Positions 15,001-24,000 of a stretch of DNA of 64,000 nt are shown here, in pieces. A model generated the notes under the pieces. It was not told the origin of the DNA and ran no database searches. It saw nothing but the letters and a program-made list of their open reading frames with translations. The DNA is from Neoroseomonas oryzicola (GTDB lineage: Bacteria > Pseudomonadota > Alphaproteobacteria > Acetobacterales > Acetobacteraceae): contig NZ_JAAVUP010000004.1 in NCBI RefSeq assembly GCF_012163135.1, positions 310,001-374,000 of the forward strand, given 5' to 3'. The position numbers and the translations under genes were made by a program. Every line of letters starts with the position of its first letter. Within the stretch, counting starts at the first letter, position 1.

Positions 15001-15955
15001 GGCCTTTGGCGACATCATACGGCAAGGGTGTGATGCCACGCTCTTTCCAGGTGGCCAAAACCACGGGATCGAAGGGGGGCTTCAATCCAACGAATGCAAA
15101 GCGTTCCTTGAGATCACCAAAGCGCTGGCCGTCTGCCGCTACTGCATTCAGCAGATATCGCATTGGCGGGTCGGCCAGACTGTAGCCTACGAGAACGATA
15201 TGAAAGATCCGCGCTGCATCGTAGATGAGATCAGGGATCGCGCGCCGCCTCATGTAGTGCTCGCCAAAATCGCGATCTGTGAGGACCAGGTCGGTATCGC
15301 GTATCCCCTGCAAATCTAAGGCGCCGTGAAGGTGCAGCACGCCTCCGAAATCCGGCCGGAGGGAGGGGCGTGGAATATCTTGAAGTGCGTATCGCTGGAG
15401 AGGTACGCGGAGTGCGCGAGCTGCACGTTCGAGCAGTAGGTCGAAATTGGTTGTTGCTATTGTGTGGGTAGCGCCGCGGTTCGAGAGTTTCACCAGAGAA
15501 GCGTGGATAGGTGCGTGTCGCCTCGCCTCCCTAAGAATGCTGCACACGGCTTGCCTAACCCGGCTTGCTTTCTCTTGGTCACGATCAACTCGGCGTTCCA
15601 GCATGCCCAGGGCGACATCGTACTCCTGATCGATAATTCGTCTGAGCATTGCAGTCTGCGCATCACTGAGCGGAGGAAGGGACGAGTTCGAGGCGGCCTC
15701 AGGGTTTGCCAGTGCCTCTAGGTGCAAGCCGATCGCGGAATCCAAGTCGCGAAACACTCGACGGACAAGACGATCAAAATTCGGCAGGCTCGACGGGGCG
15801 TGCATCGAAACCCCGGCGCCCGCGACGAAGAGAACTCGACCTTCGGCGTGGGCGAGTAGGAGCCTCTCTGGTAGATCGGGAAGCCCTGTACCGAGTGTGA
15901 CAGTGTTGTCCCCCGATGGGGATCTCGCGAGACTCGGGAGGGGAAGCTGCTTCAC
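12038..15955 (-). CDS. Large SIR2-domain protein, probable antiphage NADase
   Basis: This 1305-residue protein has an N-terminal SIR2 domain and a long, helix-rich C-terminal region. Motifs visible are FVAGAGVS (residues 44-50, NAD-binding Rossmann loop), ATTNFD with Asn170, VLHLHGALD with His210 as the candidate catalytic histidine, and VLVGYSLADPPMRYLL near residue 257. This set matches SIR2 domains of defence-associated sirtuins and Thoeris ThsA, where infection triggers NAD+ depletion. The size and single-gene layout most resemble DSR-type systems. The C-terminal 1000 residues show no named motif and could be the phage sensor. The GTG at 15955 lacks a clear ribosome binding site, so the start is moderately certain. 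It is followed 61 bp later by the 76-aa/HTH pair, possibly its regulator. Confidence 0.82.
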   Translation of the reverse strand: MKQLPLPSLARSPSGDNTVTLGTGLPDLPERLLLAHAEGRVLFVAGAGVSMHAPSSLPNFDRLVRRVFRDLDSAIGLHLEALANPEAASNSSLPPLSDAQTAMLRRIIDQEYDVALGMLERRVDRDQEKASRVRQAVCSILREARRHAPIHASLVKLSNRGATHTIATTNFDLLLERAARALRVPLQRYALQDIPRPSLRPDFGGVLHLHGALDLQGIRDTDLVLTDRDFGEHYMRRRAIPDLIYDAARIFHIVLVGYSLADPPMRYLLNAVAADGQRFGDLKERFAFVGLKPPFDPVVLATWKERGITPLPYDVAKGHAALANVLESWAAISPFGKQTDPYRRIRRILQFPRSAASEASASLFGHLFRRSSDAAQIRIAAISREMLADPAWLDGMIEIVREGGARADREAHVTQLCHASLVGRFTDASMLQWVAQLPVERRTERTAIFEALRWNLDKTVPQPWLEAWRLISDALAARAGNTHREHEDYHLGQRVKQGVRSAELVADIARWVAPRLRIGWRDDELWRGKRLPGNPKSVDDLLSRWVTSGEALLDRSLSLRDVTEIPFLLSLCDALDAEVSRALHLGQEVGWTVDRGFIWLGGLDRVQLRSSNEDSDSADRYHKGIAPAVHLLMRVVERLVDLDPAAAVPVLSRWETRDDPVRMRMFAAAAVEPRLVDPDHVGRFLRSRTPDQTWDLSRFPEIAALRALRFGELSRADQTSICGVLILGPPRARLRRRGLSTSERRRLKIGAAIRELSRIEATGASLPPKAAAWLQREHLAFPEFMSTSVDAGFRTSFSSGWVPPNRDSTLDAVDDEELPGAVDERLRHGTGRWEGPERAVWDWLDVRDNATRLVRALISEASRVRYLGHAWEAVGRRHLPAQRDPADSDDQTDHYSDARALLDAISRLPDETLREAASGLCTWLENWARRLRGDAGLTTAIRRVWPHAVAGSGHSSDATDYEDEAGAEAKRIAHDSLNAPIGRLTGAFLLACPTIATQQDGTRTRPFEVDPGLRAILDLVAETQGRPGTIARYRCVADLPYLMSADEDWTELTLISRLESGAESDSLWHALAHSPIAQNVMARLALAMTRRAALGGLEMEARRSLVARVCIAVLGDFWKDRVVESLLPEVEQMLRTVPDDLRAYAAGAAESFVKDVTGLRSGGTAFSPEEVFDRAVEPFVRLVWPREKAVVTPAVSEAFASLPAVCGRRFAKVVLLVRHALVPFEAWSMSDWGIFNLTTRAVEPNVILGADEAMAAVDLLDLTIGTSPDARVPLGLDTVLDHIAAQNSAVRLDPRYSRLSALSRR

Positions 15956-16281
15956 GACGACAAGTTAGAAGAGATGACCCATTTTGGAAGTATAGTTGCC
16001 TGACGTTCGGAAAGCGCGGTCCGCGGTGAAGGGGTAACGGGTCCCTCCGAGCCCCCCGGCCACCCGCGGGAGGGCGCTGAGCCCGGGTCGGCACAATTTC
16101 TGGTCCCACCCGGGCACCATTGGTGGGGGATTTCCGGGGCAGGAGAACCCCATTCGCCCTGCACCATTGATGAGAATTCCGGTCGAAATGGCCGGAGCAG
16201 ATCGAGAACTAGTTTTCTGTCTGACACCGCGCCGTCTCCCCCGGCTCGGTAATCCGGACCAGGGGGCGGCGGTCGCATGCG
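15956..16281. other. Gap upstream of the SIR2 gene, no gene seen
   Basis: These 326 bases contain short open frames without recognisable motifs. They presumably contain the SIR2 promoter and the 3' end signal of the gene at 16282. I could not place either with confidence. Confidence 0.4.
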
Positions 16282-17175
16282 TCAGAAGGTAGTGCGGTGT
16301 CCGCCGCGGGGGCGCTCAGGCAGCGGCGTGGTTGCCATCACGGATGCCACCGCGAGACCCTCAGGCCGCGGCCCACGCCAATGCTCGTCGACGCCGCCGG
16401 CCTTCCTGATGCTGGAAACTAGCTTTTCCTCCGCCTGCCGGGTTGAGCCGATTGGTTCGAACCTGGCACCGTCACGCGCCAACGTGCGGAGGTCTCGGTC
16501 GTCGGGCGGATATGCTCCGGTGAGCGCCCGGGTTGCCCGCAGCGTCACATCAAGGGCGCCGAGCAGCGGTGAAATCTGCACACCGCCGACGATGAGGATC
16601 TGCTGGTGGATGACAGCAGCCCGCTTCTTACCGAGATGCCAGATGGCCTCAGATACCGCCATGTTTGCTTCCGCGAGGTTCGCCTCGGCATCTGCAATCA
16701 GCGCATCACCGTGCGCCGCGGCGTCCAAGTCCCGTCCGAGATTCAGTTCCGCCTCGGATAGAGTTGCGGCTGCGGCCGTCGCAGCAGCGTCAGCCGCGCG
16801 ACCGGCGTCGGTCGGCTTTCCGCCATGCTTAACAAGCGCCTCGGCATGGAGCAGTGCTGCGTTGTTGGCGGCCTCCGTAGCAGCTTCACGCAGCGCATTC
16901 AGGCGGTCGCGGGTTTCCCTGAACTCGGCCACGCGGTCCTTCACCCGCTCGAGGGCCGCTTTCATGGCGGAGCGGTGGATGCCTGCCTCCCTCAGATTAC
17001 GAACCTCCTCCGCCCACAGATGGCGCAGCGGTGCGAGTGCTGCCGCGTGCATCCGCTCAACGGGGTCCGTATCTCCGCCGCGCGCGAACTCCTGCACCAG
17101 GGCGAGAAGGGCCGGAGGAAAATCCGGATCAGTGACGTCGCCGGATGGCGGTTTAGCCGAGCTGTGTTCAGACAT
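16282..17175 (-). CDS. Ala-rich helical protein, function unknown
   Basis: This 297-residue protein has a long alanine-rich, probably coiled-coil middle. It runs from KAALERVKDRVAEFRETRDR through DAAATAAAATLSEAELNLG to LAEANMAVSEAIWHLGKK. A short moderately hydrophobic stretch (HQQILIVGGVQISPLLGALD) follows. There is no catalytic motif I recognise. The ATG start has AAGGAG about 10 nt upstream. It is 26 bp downstream of the 226-aa gene and likely in the same transcript as the replication genes further upstream. It could be a structural or regulatory protein of the element. Confidence 0.6.
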   Translation of the reverse strand: MSEHSSAKPPSGDVTDPDFPPALLALVQEFARGGDTDPVERMHAAALAPLRHLWAEEVRNLREAGIHRSAMKAALERVKDRVAEFRETRDRLNALREAATEAANNAALLHAEALVKHGGKPTDAGRAADAAATAAAATLSEAELNLGRDLDAAAHGDALIADAEANLAEANMAVSEAIWHLGKKRAAVIHQQILIVGGVQISPLLGALDVTLRATRALTGAYPPDDRDLRTLARDGARFEPIGSTRQAEEKLVSSIRKAGGVDEHWRGPRPEGLAVASVMATTPLPERPRGGHRTTF

Positions 17176-17201
17176 TGTGAGATGTCTCCTTCGGTTGGGA
17201 A

Positions 17202-17861
17202 TCAGAGGTCGTCGTCGACGGGAACGGGGGTCGGCGCCGATCGGCGGAGCAGGGCAGGCCGATCGATCTCGCTGCGCTCGCCGCGATAGTGAGGATCGAG
17301 CGCATACCCGAGCTTCTTCGCCAGATAGGCCAGACTGCGGCTTGCTTCGATCGCGTCCTCAGAAGGGAGGCGAGGCCACGCATCGGCGACGCAGCGCATG
17401 GCGCTGCCGAGCGACTCCATGGCTGCCAGGCTCGGCGAGGCGACGCCCAGGAAGTTCGGGGGGAGTACATCGGACTCGGCCTGCAGCAACGCAGTCGTCA
17501 CCTGCTCGAACATCCCTGCTGAGTCCTGCGACGGTGGCTCATTGCGTGCGGGGTCCGGCGCAAGGGCAAACTGAGTCAGCACGAAGCCGATCGCCTGCTT
17601 CGCTTCATCGCGCTCGGATCTCTCGAGGTAACGCCACTCTTCGGCCGCCCGATGTAGGGCATGCCCGACTGCGGCGGTTGCGCCTATGTCACGAACGGGC
17701 TCTCCGTGAGCGCCAAATGGAAGCGTCGCCCGCGAGGCACGCTCGATATCCGCGGCGAGATCGAGAAAGTGACGGCGCCTCATCGCTTCTCGGCGAGCGC
17801 GTGCTAGCCGCTCGAACTCATCGCGGTCCGCGAAGATGCTGCGAAGTGGGCTGCTCATCAT
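17202..17861 (-). CDS. Hypothetical island protein
   Basis: The 219-residue protein starts with tandem Met codons (MMSSPLRSIFADRDEFERLA), chosen for an AAAAGGG ribosome binding site just upstream. It is helical, with RARREAMRRRHFLDLAADIE near the start and SLGSAMRCVADAWPRLPSED toward the end. It closes with PTPVPVDDDL. I recognise no family. It sits between the possible origin region and the 297-aa gene, on the same strand as the replication proteins. Confidence 0.6.
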   Translation of the reverse strand: MMSSPLRSIFADRDEFERLARARREAMRRRHFLDLAADIERASRATLPFGAHGEPVRDIGATAAVGHALHRAAEEWRYLERSERDEAKQAIGFVLTQFALAPDPARNEPPSQDSAGMFEQVTTALLQAESDVLPPNFLGVASPSLAAMESLGSAMRCVADAWPRLPSEDAIEASRSLAYLAKKLGYALDPHYRGERSEIDRPALLRRSAPTPVPVDDDL

Positions 17862-18218
17862 GGTGATCCCTTTTCGGCGCAATGGCGGTGTGACGTGCGC
17901 GGCATGGTCCGTTGTCTCCTTCTCAGAGTGAGGTGCGAGGGCTTGGTTTGACGTTGGGTCGAGTGGGACGGAGAACGCGGCTGCATGTCACGGCGCATCT
18001 CTGCCAAGCCCGAGAACTTCCGGACGCCGCCTCTCCGGGCGCCCGGAAGTTCTCCGGGGGTATGGGGGAGACTCCTCCGGGCGAATTCCGCCGACCTCCG
18101 CGCGAGATTCCAGGCACTTAGACGCAAACCTCCGCGACTTCCGGCGAAGTTCCGTGTCAATGATTTCAATGACTTAGAGGAGGACTTCCGGAACCTCCAT
18201 GCCCGCCCCTCGGGTCGA
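17862..18218. other. Repeat-rich gap next to replication genes, possible origin
   Basis: The 8-mer ACTTCCGG occurs four times: 18016-18023, 18043-18050 (inverted), 18137-18144 and 18184-18191. Two copies form a perfect 12-bp inverted repeat, GAGAACTTCCGG (18012-18023) and CCGGAAGTTCTC (18043-18054), around a 19-nt loop. A weaker inverted pair, ACTTC/GAAGT, is at 18137-18150. The stretch lies directly downstream of the helicase and primase genes. Iterons plus a hairpin fit a replication origin; a terminator is the alternative, but no T-run follows the hairpin. Confidence 0.5.
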
Positions 18219-19361
18219 TCAGAAGGCATCGTCGGGTCTCCGAACGACGCGGAGCCCGCGCTTCTTCGTCGACGGGTCGACGAGGTCTGAGGTCAGCACG
18301 CCGTCCCGAAGCCACTTGGCGACGAGTTCCACGGTGGCTCTTTCCGGGATACGGAATTGATCGTGCACCCAGGCCGGGAAGTACCGACCATCCCTTCGAG
18401 TCTGCGGGGAGTGAGACCATGCCGATCCCCGGCGCCATGCGCGCTCGATCTCATCGAACAGAGTATCCAGTGTCTCGGCACTGAGCCCGGCCGCGGCAAC
18501 ATTGTCGTCGCGGATTAGCGCTCCATCGCGCCAGACGAGACGGATGTCGGCATTCCGGCCCGCATAGTTCGCCTTTTTGCGGGACAGGATGCGTGCATTG
18601 GGATCTGCAGCACTACCGCCCTCATGAACAAGGTAGAGGCGTGACCTAACGGTGTTATTCCACGCGGTGCTTCCACCCGTACCTTCCCCCGACGCGATGC
18701 CCGATTGCGAAGGGTGCGCGAGAAGCACAACGCTGCAGTTGAATGCTCGGGCGATGCGGCCCAGGCCGGCCTGTATGAACCATCGAACTTTGGGCCGCTC
18801 ATTCTCGTTATCGGGATAGAGATCGGCGGCGGTGTCGAGCACGAGCACGTCTGGCCGCCAGCTGTCGCAGGTTGCCATCACCAGTCCGTGGAATTCGGTC
18901 AGCGTTCCTGTGCCGTTTCTGTCGAACCGCACCATCGCGTTGTCCTCGCCAAAGCGAGACACGAGACGCAGGCTGCCCAGATCGAGCATGTCGCAACCGT
19001 ACGCTCGATTGATCGCCTCCTGCCGCCTGTGAAGTTCGTCGGTGTCGTCCTCGCAGAAGATGCCAAGCACTCGCCCCTTGGTGACAGGCACCTCGCACCA
19101 CGGCTTCCCGAGCGCGACAGAAGTGAGGAGTTGCTGAGCGAGAAGGGTCTTGCCGACCCCGCCGTCGCCATAGACGGCTGTCACGACCCCACGGGGAAAC
19201 CAGTCTGGGACTATCCATTGCCGCGACGGGGCGGGCGACGTCCAAGTTCGTGGATCAATGGCACCGAGCAGCCCCGGCTCAGCCGAGGGCTCGTCGAGAT
19301 CCGGGCAGCCGAATTGCTTTGCGAGATGGAAGAGCGTACCTACGCCACTGCGCGCCGTCAC
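18219..19361 (-). CDS. RepA-like AAA ATPase (AAA_25 family helicase)
   Basis: This 380-residue RecA-like ATPase has Walker A (VYGDGGVGKTLLAQQLL, near residue 65), Walker B (DVLVLDTAADLYP) and a RecA-type sensor strand (CSVVLLAHPSQSG). It matches AAA_25/RepA proteins, hexameric replicative helicases of plasmids and mobile elements. The C-terminal part (WVHDQFRIPERATVELVAKW) resembles a winged-helix tail. The GTG start overlaps the primase stop by 4 bp (GTGA), so the two are translationally coupled. Together with the primase it should drive autonomous replication of the excised element. Confidence 0.85.
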   Translation of the reverse strand: MTARSGVGTLFHLAKQFGCPDLDEPSAEPGLLGAIDPRTWTSPAPSRQWIVPDWFPRGVVTAVYGDGGVGKTLLAQQLLTSVALGKPWCEVPVTKGRVLGIFCEDDTDELHRRQEAINRAYGCDMLDLGSLRLVSRFGEDNAMVRFDRNGTGTLTEFHGLVMATCDSWRPDVLVLDTAADLYPDNENERPKVRWFIQAGLGRIARAFNCSVVLLAHPSQSGIASGEGTGGSTAWNNTVRSRLYLVHEGGSAADPNARILSRKKANYAGRNADIRLVWRDGALIRDDNVAAAGLSAETLDTLFDEIERAWRRGSAWSHSPQTRRDGRYFPAWVHDQFRIPERATVELVAKWLRDGVLTSDLVDPSTKKRGLRVVRRPDDAF

Positions 19362-20488
19362 TGCTTGACCTCATCACGACGAAGGGTCGAGAGGAGATGG
19401 CGACAATCACTTTCACCCTTGTATGCAGCCGGAACTCGCGCTCCGTCGTGGCGCATGTCGCCCCGAGACCAGCGAATGAAGAGATCCTCGATCTCCTCGC
19501 CTGAGGTTGCGGCCCAGGCCTTCAGCGCGCCACCTACTCGCAGCCAGATATCCCGAGCGTCGGGCGGGATGTAGGCCAAGGCCGCTTCAATACGACGCCT
19601 TGAGGGCAGGGGCAGATCGCGCCGTGTGTCGATCCACCGTGTCCAGTCGTCCTCGTCGCCTTCGACGGTCAGGCCCGATGACCCGCGGCGCTTCACGGCC
19701 CATCCGAGAGCCTTGCATCGGTTCTCAAACCACGTCTTCAGGGCCTGGACCTGAGCCACGGTGATCGGCGGAAGATCCGCCGCCTTGACTTCGAGCGGAT
19801 CGGCGCCGGGCCACTCGTACGGTTTCTTCGTGTCGGGGTGGATGGCGTAGGCGACGAACTGCTCGCCTTCACCGAGGCCCTCGATCTGCGCCTTGCGGCC
19901 TTGCGCGTCGACGAACTCGGCCGAGGCGATCTTCTTGATCGGCGCTTCGGTGCGGAACAGCAGGAGGACTTTCGGAGCCAGGCCGATGCGCTGCGGCGGG
20001 TTACCGGGCAGGTTCCACATGCACCAGTCGAGCGCCTCTCCGACCAGCTCGGGGTCGAGGATGTCGATGTCGATGGCGAAGAGGTTGCGTCCTAGGTTGA
20101 TGCCGACACCGGCGCCCGCCAGGCGCTTGTCGTTGAGCCACCGTCTGACCCTGGCGAGATCCGGCTTCACCGCGGACCAAGAGTCGCCGTTCTTGTGCGA
20201 CATCCACCCCGGCGGGCGCTTCGTGCCGGCGACAATCGGGATGACGGCGTAGCCATTGCGGACAAGGGTCTCGCCGAAGCGAGACATGTACGACTGACCT
20301 GCTGACGATGACGGTGTCCCCGGCCTGCTTGTGGACAGATCGAGGAACGCTGAGGCCGCTCCGGTATCGGCGGTGTGCCGGACACGCGCCCTTACAGCGT
20401 GCTCGACGCTGCGGGGGTCCGGCGCCGCCCCTGGCGCGGACGACAACGGAAAATCATTGAAATGGGAGTCGGTGTCGGATATTTTCAC
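19358..20488 (-). CDS. Bifunctional DNA primase/polymerase (Prim-Pol, AEP)
   Basis: This 376-residue protein has an N-terminal primase-polymerase domain. It has the entry motif RNGYAVIPIVAGTKRPPGW, the acidic metal-binding pair in GRNLFAIDIDILDPELVGEA, and LAPKVLLLFRTEAPI. The C-terminal region contains ALAYIPPDARDIWLRVGGAL, a module often found after Prim-Pol domains in phage and satellite primases (PriCT-like). It starts at GTG 20488 with a weak ribosome binding site. The gene is coupled to the RepA-like ATPase and follows the AlpA-type regulator by 75 bp, as in the replication block of phage-inducible islands. Confidence 0.87.
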   Translation of the reverse strand: MKISDTDSHFNDFPLSSAPGAAPDPRSVEHAVRARVRHTADTGAASAFLDLSTSRPGTPSSSAGQSYMSRFGETLVRNGYAVIPIVAGTKRPPGWMSHKNGDSWSAVKPDLARVRRWLNDKRLAGAGVGINLGRNLFAIDIDILDPELVGEALDWCMWNLPGNPPQRIGLAPKVLLLFRTEAPIKKIASAEFVDAQGRKAQIEGLGEGEQFVAYAIHPDTKKPYEWPGADPLEVKAADLPPITVAQVQALKTWFENRCKALGWAVKRRGSSGLTVEGDEDDWTRWIDTRRDLPLPSRRRIEAALAYIPPDARDIWLRVGGALKAWAATSGEEIEDLFIRWSRGDMRHDGARVPAAYKGESDCRHLLSTLRRDEVKQ

Positions 20489-20563
20489 GCCATCGTCTCT
20501 CTGCTTGAGCGATAGTTCTGTGGCAGTTGGAAGCCCTCGCCGAACCCGAGCCGGCGGGGGTTT

Positions 20564-20821
20564 CTACTTTCCTACGCTCAGGAGTCGATCGATGTATGCG
20601 TCGACGGACGCCATATCGATCAGCGATCGGCGGCCCACTTTCACCAGCCGGATCTCGCCCTTTCTGATCAGATCGTAGGTGGTCGTTCGCCCCCAGCCTC
20701 CCCGCGCGCTGGCGTTCGGGATCGGCGCAAGCCTGGCTCCCTGCGGCGGTGGCTCATGGCGTCGAGGAGGGCGCGCGCGCTTCACACCGGAACCGCGGGA
20801 ACTGTCTTGATCGGCAGGCAT
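20564..20821 (-). CDS. AlpA/excisionase-type HTH protein
   Basis: The protein is 85 residues with a MerR-like/HTH_17 core: GWGRTTTYDLIRKGEIRLVK followed by VGRRSLIDMASVDAYIDRLL. The basic Pro-rich N-terminus precedes the fold. The ATG start has AAAGGG 7 nt upstream. Proteins of this kind act as excisionases or as transcriptional activators such as AlpA of P4-like and PICI elements. Its position ahead of the primase operon suggests that it switches on replication or excision. Which of the two roles applies cannot be told from sequence. Confidence 0.8.
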   Translation of the reverse strand: MPADQDSSRGSGVKRARPPRRHEPPPQGARLAPIPNASARGGWGRTTTYDLIRKGEIRLVKVGRRSLIDMASVDAYIDRLLSVGK

Positions 20822-21058
20822 CGTGAACCCTTTCCGAATCGGATCGGTGGAAGCGAGCCCTGCATTTCACGATGTCACGGGTTCACGGGTTTCTGGCTCG
20901 CTACGGCCTTCATCTCACGACTACGAACAAGAGGTCAAGAAAAAATCGCATTCGCCCAATACGTGGGGCCTTTCCGACAAGTAAGACTCAACAAAATGTT
21001 GACTCGGCAGCATGGGCTCCGGCGCGGAATTCGCACCGCCAACGATCGCGTCGAGCCG

Positions 21059-24000
21059 TCACCCGCGGACGAGCTGCCGCACCGTGGCGGCGTTGGTCTT
21101 CAGGACGTTCATGACGAGCCGCTCACCAGGGGCGCCGACCATCGCGTCCGCGATCTGGTCTGGCGAAATGGCCAGCACGTTCCGCAGTTGCACGATCGGC
21201 GCACCGCCGCCCTGAACACCGCCTCCGTTGAGGATGTTCCTGGGGTCGCTCTTGGACAGCACCTCTTCGCCGCGCTGCAGGATCGCCGGAACCTCATCAG
21301 GGCGCAGTCCGGCGATGCCGCCTGAGTGCAGCCGCGGGGCGTTGGCGAACCAAGAGACGGAGGCTTGTCGCATCACCGACGCGCCGCCTTCGCCGATGAC
21401 GCCGCCGGCGTGCTTCTGGATCACCGGGACGCCGCCGCCACCGACGCTCCCTGAAACTGCCTTCAGGATGGTCTGAGCGACGGTGAGGGCCTGCGTCTGT
21501 ATGATCGCCTGGCCGATGGCCCGCAGGAAGTCTGCCGCGAACTGCAGCGACGCCCGGCCTGCCTCCCGGAATGCATCGCTGAACTTCGCCACCCCTGCGA
21601 AGGCGTTGCCGATGGACTCGGCGATCGAGTTGAAGGCCGTCGATGACGACTGGACGAAGCCCTGCTCAATCGAGGTCCGCAGTTGCGCCATCTGTGGGTT
21701 CACGTACTCGATCTGCTGCCGCCACAGCTCGACCGAGGCGGCGTTCTGCGACGCCTGGGCTTGTGTGATGGCGCCGTTCTCCTGCGCCGCCAGTGACGCC
21801 GCTGCGTAGGCATCCACCGCTTGCCGCACGGTGTCGTTCGTCTGCCGCCAGAAATCCTGGATGCGGGCCTGCGCGTCGCCCTGGGTGATGACACCCTGTT
21901 GCACGAGGGCATTCTGCGTCTGCGCGAACTGCTGACGTTCCTGCAGGAGGCGCTGCACTTCCTGCTGCTGCGTCGAGAGCACTTGCCCGGCACCTTGCCG
22001 CGAGCCGAGCGCCCCGGCCTGCCGCTCGGCCTGTGCGACCAGGGAGTCGATGGCAGCGCGTCGGACGGCATCGCCGCCCTGCTGTGTGTCGCGGAACCGC
22101 CGCGCCTCTTCGGCGAGGCGCTGCAGGGCCGGACGGGCTGCGTCGGCGGCCTCCTGGATCTTCTGGATCGCCTCGGCCGGCGTCAGTGCTCCCGCCGCCA
22201 CGTCCTCCTGCGCGCTGCGGATGGTCTCGTCGCGCGTGCGGATGGTGGCGGTGATGTCGTTCTGGATCGCCTGGAAATCGCGGCGGACTGCCGCAGCAGC
22301 AGCCGCACCGCCGCGCGTCAATTCCTCCTGGATCTTCTGCCTGATCGCGATCTCCGCCAGATCGGCGATCTCGGCGAGATCGACATCCGACGCCTCGGGG
22401 TTCTGCTCGCGGAATCGCCGGGTCGCCAGCTCACGCGCAGCGGCAATGCGCCGCGCCCTGGGTAGGGTCCGCTCGTCCCGTTCGAACTCGAGAACCTGCT
22501 CCTGGCGTGCCCGTTCTGCCGACTGCTGGCCGGGCGTCATTCCACCAACGGCGGCCCGGCCAGTGGGGGTGCCCGGCGTCCGCGCTGCTTCGCCCTGCGG
22601 AATGAGGCCAAGCGACCGGGCGATCCGCGCAGCGACATCGAGTGCCGCGATCGCTGGCGCGAGCGCCGTCGTGATGCCTCGGCCAAGCGCATGGAATGCG
22701 AGCCGTGCAGCCTGTGCGCTCTCCCCGATGCGCGCGAGCGCCGTCGCCACGAGTTGCAGCGGCGCCGAGTTCCCGATGTCGTCCAGGAAGTCGCGCCACG
22801 CATTCCGCAGCTCGCGCGTTGCCCGCTGGAACGGCGTGAGGGCCTGCTGCTCCGCATCGCGGAACCTTTGGCCGAGAATGCCGAGGATCTGCTGTTGCCG
22901 CTCGAACGTGTCGGAGGTCTGGTTCGCCTGGGCAATGGCATCCCGCTCCGCTTGCGTGAAGCGGACGCCCGCCTCCTGCAGCGCCATGAAGCCCGCCTGT
23001 CCGTCGCGCAGCGCGCGGGACACCAGCCGCGTCGCATCGGCGACGTCGATGCCAAGTACGGTCGCGAGGCGTGCCGACGCCGTTGCCGCCGCTTCGATGT
23101 TGGCCGGCGCCAGTCCGTCGCGGAGGAAGGAAAGGGCGGCCTTGCGCGCATCCTCGAAGGACGGGCCAAGACGCTCGACCTGGCGCGCGATCTCGGTGAG
23201 CTGCTGCGCGGAGACACCGAAGGCCGCTCCACCGGACCCGCCGCCGGCTAGGAGACTGAGGTTGCCGGCAAAGCCTCGGTTCGACGAGGCCGTCTCGTAC
23301 AGGCGGCCGATCGCCGCGGTGAGGGTGACGAAGCCCGCGGCGAGACCGCCGATCATGGGAGACCAGCGCGCCAGGGATGCCCATGCGCCCGGACCGAACA
23401 CCTGGACCATCTGCCCGCCCTGCTGAGCGAGCGCCTGCGTTGCGCTGGTGCCGGATGCGATCTGCGTGAAAAGGTCGTTCAACTGGAAGCTGAGATTCTG
23501 CACCTGGTAGGGTTCGAGGCCGAGGACGCCCCGTTGCCCGGCATTCGCCTGTCCCGCCTCGCGTGTCGCCCTTGCGGCCTCCCTGGCATTGCGGGCATAG
23601 CCGAGCATCGCGGTCGTTAGGACGGTGGCCGCCTGGCCCGCCTGCGTCGCCGACTGGACGATGGTGCGCTGTGCATCCGCGAGGTTCCGGGTGTCGATCC
23701 CGGCCGACTGCAGCGCGGTGCGCGACGCGGTGAGGGCTTCCGCATTTCGTCGCTGCGCAGCCTGTGCGGACTGGTAGGCACGCTCGAGGCGCTTGAACTC
23801 CGCCTCCTGCTTCCGCGTGATATCCGCGGAGCCGGCGAGGGAGTACGAGAACTCGCGAAGCGCGCGGCCGGCATCCCGCACGTTGTCCTCGAGGCGTGCA
23901 GCATCCGCGGACAGTCGGTTGAACCGATCCAGGGAACCCTGCTGTTGCGAAAGGGCACGACCGGCCTGCTGCACCTCCTTCAGAGATGCGGCCAATTCCC

